Positions 24,067 through 29,061 of a DNA stretch of 29,061 nt are shown piece by piece. Position 1 is the stretch's first letter; the number at the start of each line of letters is the position of its first letter. The notes under the pieces were generated by a model, which was not told where the DNA came from, made no database searches, and worked only from the letters and a program-made list of their open reading frames with translations. Source of the stretch: a virus; the IMG/VR virus record IMGVR_UViG_3300032011_000082, positions 1 to 29,061 of that record; one strand, 5' to 3'. The position numbers were made by a program, and so were the translations under genes.

Positions 24067-25494
24067 TCACTCTCCCCTCAATGCTTTGTTGGCTATGCGG
24101 TGAACATCGTCCCACGACATATTAGCCATTTCCGTAGTATCGGGAATTGTAACTGATGTGGACGAAACACTCTTAGTGAGTGTTTCTCCACTACCGGATG
24201 AAACGCGGCTGATGCGGTCATCAAGTGCAACAACAGCCTTTTGTAATTCAAGAAGAGGTTTGCGGGAGTCAAACTTTGCTCGCGCTTTCTCATTCTTTGC
24301 AATTCGCTGTTCTTTAGATAGGCGGTCTGCGAAGTAATCTCCGAGAGAGCCTTTGAATTGTTGTTCGACTGATGCCGCCTTATACACTTCGTAAGCGGCT
24401 TCAATATCGGATTGAGAAACATTTTCGGGCATGATAAAATCTGCCTTAATTACATTCTTATTACCGCTTGGAGCGCTACCCCAATTTTGCTTAGGTCGCT
24501 TTGAGGACTCGCCTTCACCTGCTCCTTCAAGAGAACCTTGTCCTCTATGGTCGTAGCCGGATTGTCCGGGTCCATATCCTTTATTCACGCTATCGAAATG
24601 TGCGCGAGCATCTGCAATATCATGTCCGTTGGACTTTGCAGTTCGCTCAAGCCAATTAAGATAGTCCATTGTTATCATATCATCTGCTTTATTTGTCATG
24701 TCATCACCATACATCATGTCTTCATCCTCGTCATCTTCATCTTCATCATCGTCTCCGAGTCCGAGGTCGAGTTTTGGTTTGTCCTTTTTAGGAGGGAAAG
24801 GCGCGTCGTCTCCGCCATCATCATCCATTGAAGGTGCATCATCACCCATTGGAAAACCTTTGTCGGAGTCTTCATCGTCTTTCTTCTTTTTATCATCGTC
24901 TTCTTCATCATCCAATTTCTTGGAGAGTCTTTCTAATACGCTTTGCAGTTCGCTCATTGGGTCAGTCATAGTATCACCTGTGTCTTCCTTGAGGATGCGA
25001 AATTGTGCTTCGGGGTTAATTCCCTTCTCACAAATCGTTACCTCATGGAGTTCCATACGACGAATCTCACGGTAATCACCGCGAGTAGCGTCGCTTTTGT
25101 TGACGCGCTCAAAGGCTTGACCGCCTATTGAGAACGACCGAAGGTTGCCCTTTCGGATTTCGGATGCAACTTCGCGAGCCTTTTCGATGTCGCCGCGTAG
25201 TTGAATAACAACAAACATGCCGGTATCATCCACTTCGGATTTCCAAACACGACCGTTGCTATCTGTGTAAGAAGGGATTACCGTTCCTACTTGAATGTTA
25301 GAGTGTGCAAGTTGCACATTGCGGAATGCTTCTGCTTTCATGAATCCGCCAAATGCGTCTTTCAAAGCGCTACGAGTAATAAGGTCGCCTTGCTTGTCAA
25401 CCATCTCGACAGAAGCATAGCCCGCTACAACCAAATCATCACCGAATCCCTTGAGAACAAGGGGTGAAGTGGGTGAAGGTGCGAGAATTGCCAT
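24067..25494 (-). CDS. Prohead protease fused to acidic scaffold-like domain
   Basis: 475 aa from ATG 25494 (MAILAPSPTSPLVLKG); a TTG four codons earlier is possible. Residues about 15-170 match HK97-type prohead proteases (S78/U35): VDKQGD (32-37), the catalytic candidates His64 in QLAHS, Ser122 in SFSIGG, and Glu151 in ELHEVTI. Residues about 185-270 are extremely acidic (long Asp/Glu runs with Lys patches). The C-terminal part is charged and helical (EAAYEVYKAASVEQQFKG, KAVVALDDRISRVSS). In this family the protease matures the procapsid and is itself removed. A C-terminal extension of this kind often acts as the internal scaffold, which is inferred here from length and place before the capsid gene. 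Confidence 0.88.
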   Translation of the reverse strand: MAILAPSPTSPLVLKGFGDDLVVAGYASVEMVDKQGDLITRSALKDAFGGFMKAEAFRNVQLAHSNIQVGTVIPSYTDSNGRVWKSEVDDTGMFVVIQLRGDIEKAREVASEIRKGNLRSFSIGGQAFERVNKSDATRGDYREIRRMELHEVTICEKGINPEAQFRILKEDTGDTMTDPMSELQSVLERLSKKLDDEEDDDKKKKDDEDSDKGFPMGDDAPSMDDDGGDDAPFPPKKDKPKLDLGLGDDDEDEDDEDEDMMYGDDMTNKADDMITMDYLNWLERTAKSNGHDIADARAHFDSVNKGYGPGQSGYDHRGQGSLEGAGEGESSKRPKQNWGSAPSGNKNVIKADFIMPENVSQSDIEAAYEVYKAASVEQQFKGSLGDYFADRLSKEQRIAKNEKARAKFDSRKPLLELQKAVVALDDRISRVSSGSGETLTKSVSSTSVTIPDTTEMANMSWDDVHRIANKALRGE

Positions 25495-25520
25495 CGACCC
25501 GTTCAAGCGCTACAAGTATA

Positions 25521-28500
25521 TCAAACGCGCGGTTTAGTTATGGTGATATTCCCTTTGTTATCTGTGGTGGCTTCTTCGCCCGCAGTAGTGCGAATAACTT
25601 TTGATTTTTTATCAGTTGTAGCGCGCTTCTCTTTGTATTCGCGTGATGCAGGGTCAAAATCCGGTAGCGTGTCATCATTGATGTTTTCAGTTGGTCCTCG
25701 CGGGGATTCAACATCTGCACCTGCATAATCTATACCAAGACCCTCAACTCCTGTATGAGTAATCTTTTCTTTTGATATACGCTCTAACATTAATTCAGTC
25801 ATTTCAAGACCGCGTTTGATAATCTCTTCTTCTTCGGGCAGTATATGTTTGCGCTTCTTAGTATGACCTGCCGGAACTTCGGGTTTAACTTCTCGATTCT
25901 CTTTGTCTTTCTTAAGAAGTATAGTCGCTATTGGACTCCAATAAGGTCGCATATCTTCGGATAATTTGATGAAGTAATCTTCTCCATGACCCCATAGAGT
26001 CTTTTGAGGTTCAAGCATCCATCCACCTTCTTCTTCATCGACTTTGTAAATGACTTCATCATCAAGTGATGGGAATAGAATATGAATAGCGCCTTTATTC
26101 AATCTAACTTTATGAGGTATTTTAGAATCATTTGTCATCATACATAATGTTTCGACGCTATCTGCGGCTTGAGGATGTGCATCTCGGTCAACTCTTGCCG
26201 AGCGTATTTTGTAAGTTGGGTTTTCATCCCCTTGTGATGTTACACCTGTGCAGAAGACAGAAATATATTCCCCTTTATCATATCCTCTCGGCCCTTTAGC
26301 GCTACCAACATCCATGTAATGTTCTCCATTTAATTCAACCGAGCGCGCACCATAATGTTCGGGATGCATAATTGGACCAACACCAATTCTATAATTCATA
26401 CCTTTACGGTCAAGAATAATAACATCAACTTTCTTTTCTTTACTCAAAAGAATCCACTTAGGGTGTCGTATTTCACCCCTCATGTATGTAGCAGAAGCAT
26501 CTCTTAAGAGAATATCGCTTGGTGATTCTTCGCGTAATAAGTGAATTGCTTCTTCTAATCCCTCATCATCCGCGCGTTTTGTATTATATGGTTCGGGCAT
26601 TTTGATGTGTTCCGATGATTCAAAGTGTGCGCGTAAATGTCTTACTCGGTCTTTTGCGGGCATGTTATGCGTCTTCTCATCTGCGGCTTCAAGTAAATCA
26701 ATAAAATAGAGCATGTCTTCATTAATTACTGCGTGAACTACGAAGTCCTTATCATTCACTTTACCCATCTCATCATCTATATCATCGGTTAACTCGACCA
26801 ACTTCATGTCTGCATTATATGCTTTGACGCGCTTACCTTTCTTTTGAAGTATAATTGGTTCTCCTTGAGGAATATGCGACGCTATCCAATCGCCGCTAAA
26901 CCCGCGTAAGTGTTTCAAATCGCTATAATCAAAGATTCTATGCATTGATTTTACAGGAACGGGGCGACCATCTTTTTTGAAAAATAATGTATCATCTGTA
27001 AGAGAATCAAGTATTTCGCCATCCGACAGTAGCATTTGTTGACCCGACCCCATACCGGAAAAGACAGGAAAGTTACTATTAACGCTTTGCCCCGGAATGC
27101 CGGATGGTTGCATAGCGACAGGTGGGAATTGCGTATTATCTGCTGATGTATCATATGGTGGTAATTCGGGGTGGAAATCTCTAAGCGCGTAAGGGTCCAT
27201 ACTCCCTCTCATCTTCAATTCTCCTTGATGATAATCACCTTTATCATCGTGCAGAATGAGTCGATTTTGATTTATTGCATGTGTTGCTATTCTATGTGAT
27301 GGGCGAATAATATGACCTAATTTTCTATTTGCTAACGAGCATGTGTGAATAGCCGGTAATTGAACTTCATTAATACCTAAACCACCTGTCCCAACAGGTT
27401 CGGATTGTGTGTTGATTTTCCCCGCCGCGTTTTTTATTCCTTTAACATCACCTTTCAAACGCTCAATGAAGTTACCCATTCTATCTGTAAGATTTGAAAA
27501 TCCTTTATCACTCCCCTTACCCATTTTAGGTAACGGTGCTGTTTCGCGAGGAACCGCTTCGATAGCATTAGCGCTACCTTTAGAATGTCGGAGTAATGTA
27601 TGATACACTCCATTAAGCGCTTTTATTTCAGCATACATTGAATAATCCGGCTTAGTTCCCTCACCTTTTCTTCTTATTCCTGCACCACCACTCATTAAAG
27701 GAGTATCTTCGTCCAATCCTGCTTCATGATGATGCCCTCCTTTAGACGCTTTGTAATCATACACAGAACCGTAAAAATCACCATCATCGCGGCTTGTGCC
27801 GCGACCTTGACCGAAACCAACTAAAGATTGCGGAGGCATTATCCTCATTAGATTTTCACCACCTACTTCATTTTCTTTCCCTTCATCATCTTTGATTGTT
27901 CTTTTAGCGCTATGAGGTATATATCGAGCATGTAATACATCTGCAAAGTCTTGAGTTGTAGCGCCTTGTGGTAAGACTTTATTAATTTCATCAAAGATTT
28001 TATTAACCAATTCATTTTTTTCATGAGGTGGGTAATGCACTGAATCCAATTCACCATTAACATATTTTTGAAGCATATTCATGACTGATTTATCTTCACC
28101 TAATTCGATATTACGCTTGATATTACCTGCTTGGTAAGTTTGCCTCATGATTGGACTTGTAACATCTTTTGTTATTCTTTTAATTTCATCTTCGATAGCG
28201 TTATCGCTCATCCCCTTATCTTTGAAATGAGCCTGTAATATCTCCATTACAGGTTTTCCTGTTTCGCGCGAACAGTTAACTTTAGCATTTTGAATCCAAT
28301 TCTTTCTTTGTTCGGGATTAAGTGTTCGCATCCATGTTTCACATAAATGCGCGAGCATCTTTGTATCAGCCCACGCTTGATTAGCAAGTTTTGGTGTGTG
28401 AGTTTGAAACAATTCGGGGTTAGCCCATTTCAGTATAGGTTTCATAATTTGACTTGCCGCTACTGATTGCTCATGCATCATTTGTGCATCTTCTAAGTAT

Positions 28501-29061
28501 TTTTTACGAATCTCATGTTCTGTTATAGGAGGTAATTCTCCAACTTCATCAATAACATATTGTTTCTGTTGAGTTGCTAACATTTCAAAATTAACAGCGT
28601 TAACCGTTGAACCATCTCTATATGCTTCTCGCGCTAAATCGCGATATTTTTCTAAAGCGTCTTGATAATGCGATTGCGGGTCATAGGCGATGATGTATTG
28701 CTTTCCGTCCCCGTAATAACCTGTGAAGTTTGAATCTTGTTTAATACTGCGCTTCAACTTGTTTCTTTCACTTGGTCCTAATTCGCTAAACATCGAACCA
28801 TTGGACTCTTGATGAAATGATTTGCCGGTATCATCCGGTGCTGTTAATTGATGAACTAATTCTCTTCGGTCTGTGATATTATCTCTTAAAGTTGTAGGTA
28901 ATCGCAAAATGCCACCATCTTCATATTTTTTAATAGCCTCTTCATACTCGTCTTTATCATAGACCGCTATTTTCGCATCAAAATCCCCACCAAGCATTTC
29001 ATTTTGATATAGCGTTCCCGCGCCTTCACCCCTACCTAATGGGTCGCGATGCTTGCTTGTA
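25521..29061 (-). CDS. Very large head-region protein with degenerate DNA ligase-like module (5' end outside window)
   Basis: 1179 codons are visible. The frame is open past the ATG at 28997 to the right edge and encodes plausible protein there (RDPLGRGEGAGTLYQNEM), so 28997 is internal. Numbering from that ATG, residues 1-670 are helical and charged and I do not recognise them. Residues about 680-950 follow ATP-dependent DNA ligases: LRGFSGDWIASH at motif I, YFIDLLEA and DRVRHLR after motif III, ILLRDASATYMRGEIRHPKW at IV-V, VGPIMHPE and PTYKIRSARVDRDAHP in the OB fold. The motif I lysine position is Gly699 and the III and IV acids also appear lost, so catalysis is unlikely. The gene lies where the portal or minor head genes usually are, directly upstream of the protease. 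Function is unknown; an internal or DNA-end-binding head protein is possible. Confidence 0.75.
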   Translation of the reverse strand, partial: TSKHRDPLGRGEGAGTLYQNEMLGGDFDAKIAVYDKDEYEEAIKKYEDGGILRLPTTLRDNITDRRELVHQLTAPDDTGKSFHQESNGSMFSELGPSERNKLKRSIKQDSNFTGYYGDGKQYIIAYDPQSHYQDALEKYRDLAREAYRDGSTVNAVNFEMLATQQKQYVIDEVGELPPITEHEIRKKYLEDAQMMHEQSVAASQIMKPILKWANPELFQTHTPKLANQAWADTKMLAHLCETWMRTLNPEQRKNWIQNAKVNCSRETGKPVMEILQAHFKDKGMSDNAIEDEIKRITKDVTSPIMRQTYQAGNIKRNIELGEDKSVMNMLQKYVNGELDSVHYPPHEKNELVNKIFDEINKVLPQGATTQDFADVLHARYIPHSAKRTIKDDEGKENEVGGENLMRIMPPQSLVGFGQGRGTSRDDGDFYGSVYDYKASKGGHHHEAGLDEDTPLMSGGAGIRRKGEGTKPDYSMYAEIKALNGVYHTLLRHSKGSANAIEAVPRETAPLPKMGKGSDKGFSNLTDRMGNFIERLKGDVKGIKNAAGKINTQSEPVGTGGLGINEVQLPAIHTCSLANRKLGHIIRPSHRIATHAINQNRLILHDDKGDYHQGELKMRGSMDPYALRDFHPELPPYDTSADNTQFPPVAMQPSGIPGQSVNSNFPVFSGMGSGQQMLLSDGEILDSLTDDTLFFKKDGRPVPVKSMHRIFDYSDLKHLRGFSGDWIASHIPQGEPIILQKKGKRVKAYNADMKLVELTDDIDDEMGKVNDKDFVVHAVINEDMLYFIDLLEAADEKTHNMPAKDRVRHLRAHFESSEHIKMPEPYNTKRADDEGLEEAIHLLREESPSDILLRDASATYMRGEIRHPKWILLSKEKKVDVIILDRKGMNYRIGVGPIMHPEHYGARSVELNGEHYMDVGSAKGPRGYDKGEYISVFCTGVTSQGDENPTYKIRSARVDRDAHPQAADSVETLCMMTNDSKIPHKVRLNKGAIHILFPSLDDEVIYKVDEEEGGWMLEPQKTLWGHGEDYFIKLSEDMRPYWSPIATILLKKDKENREVKPEVPAGHTKKRKHILPEEEEIIKRGLEMTELMLERISKEKITHTGVEGLGIDYAGADVESPRGPTENINDDTLPDFDPASREYKEKRATTDKKSKVIRTTAGEEATTDNKGNITITKPRV

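Noticed and set aside
24062-24115. Longer N-terminus for the capsid protein
   Set aside because: It would overlap the protease 3' end by about 49 nt, while ATG 24061 has a strong ribosome site five bases past the protease stop.
24698-25075. Plus-strand frame with long serine runs
   Set aside because: It is the shadow of the Asp/Glu runs in the protease-scaffold gene; complementary codons of GAT and GAA produce serine-rich nonsense.
28995-28997. ATG at 28997 as the true start of the large head gene
   Set aside because: The frame continues with protein-like sequence to the window edge and there is no gene boundary or ribosome site here, so the start lies outside the window.
25521-29061. Portal protein identity for the large head gene
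   Set aside because: Position would suit a portal, but the visible part shows no portal-like pattern and includes a ligase-like module; a portal could lie further right or in the unseen N-terminus.

Overview
This window is the head-to-tail morphogenesis block of a tailed double-stranded DNA virus (Caudoviricetes) or a provirus of one. The HK97-type prohead protease, major capsid protein, head-tail adaptor, tail terminator, tail tube, paired tail assembly chaperones, tape measure and distal tail protein are in canonical order, and the tape measure implies a long siphovirus-like tail. All 22 genes called lie on the minus strand, so the window is read from right (29061) to left (1). I see no integrase, insertion sequence, tRNA, rRNA or CRISPR array. 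Ribosome binding sites are Shine-Dalgarno type (GGAGGTGAT-like), so the host is a bacterium or an archaeon. The SAP/HeH and zinc-ribbon proteins and the style of the tail tube and distal tail proteins make me lean towards a marine archaeal virus, but this is a guess and the sequence does not settle it.

Layout, right to left. 29061-25521: C-terminal 1179 codons of a very large gene whose 3' third resembles an ATP-dependent DNA ligase (nucleotidyltransferase plus OB fold) without its catalytic residues. 25494-24067: prohead protease fused to an acidic scaffold-like tail. 24061-22904: major capsid protein. 22888-21140: six small genes (two beta-rich proteins that may decorate the capsid, an HeH-domain protein, a 55-aa TTG-start gene, a zinc-ribbon protein and a coiled-coil protein). 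21137-18852: head-tail adaptor swollen by beta insertions, a small gene of unknown function, and a tail terminator-like protein. 18834-16387: tail tube protein carrying glycine-rich GxGY repeats. 16382-14467: four small accessory genes; three share a short Asn-x-Ala/Ser-Trp motif and the fourth has a SAP domain. 14507-13837: tail assembly chaperones joined by a probable -1 ribosomal frameshift at CCCTTTG. 13824-12064: tape measure. 12064-10865: distal tail-like protein. 10863-1: one open frame of at least 3621 codons, running off the left edge, starting with a LamG-like domain and carrying the same GxGY repeats as the tail tube; probably the tail tip, fibre or receptor-binding protein.

The genes are packed with 1-8 nt overlaps or gaps under about 30 nt (one 41-nt overlap), so the block is probably one or a few long transcripts. 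No intergenic promoter or terminator can be seen, and no stretch over 300 bases lacks a gene.

The most notable points are: the slippery heptamer placed exactly where the -1 frame opens; the catalytically stripped ligase-like module in a head-region gene; the repeated Trp motif with DNA-level duplications in the accessory cluster; and the apparent absence of GATC from all 29 kb, with AGCT, ACGT, GTAC and CTAG also missing where I checked closely.
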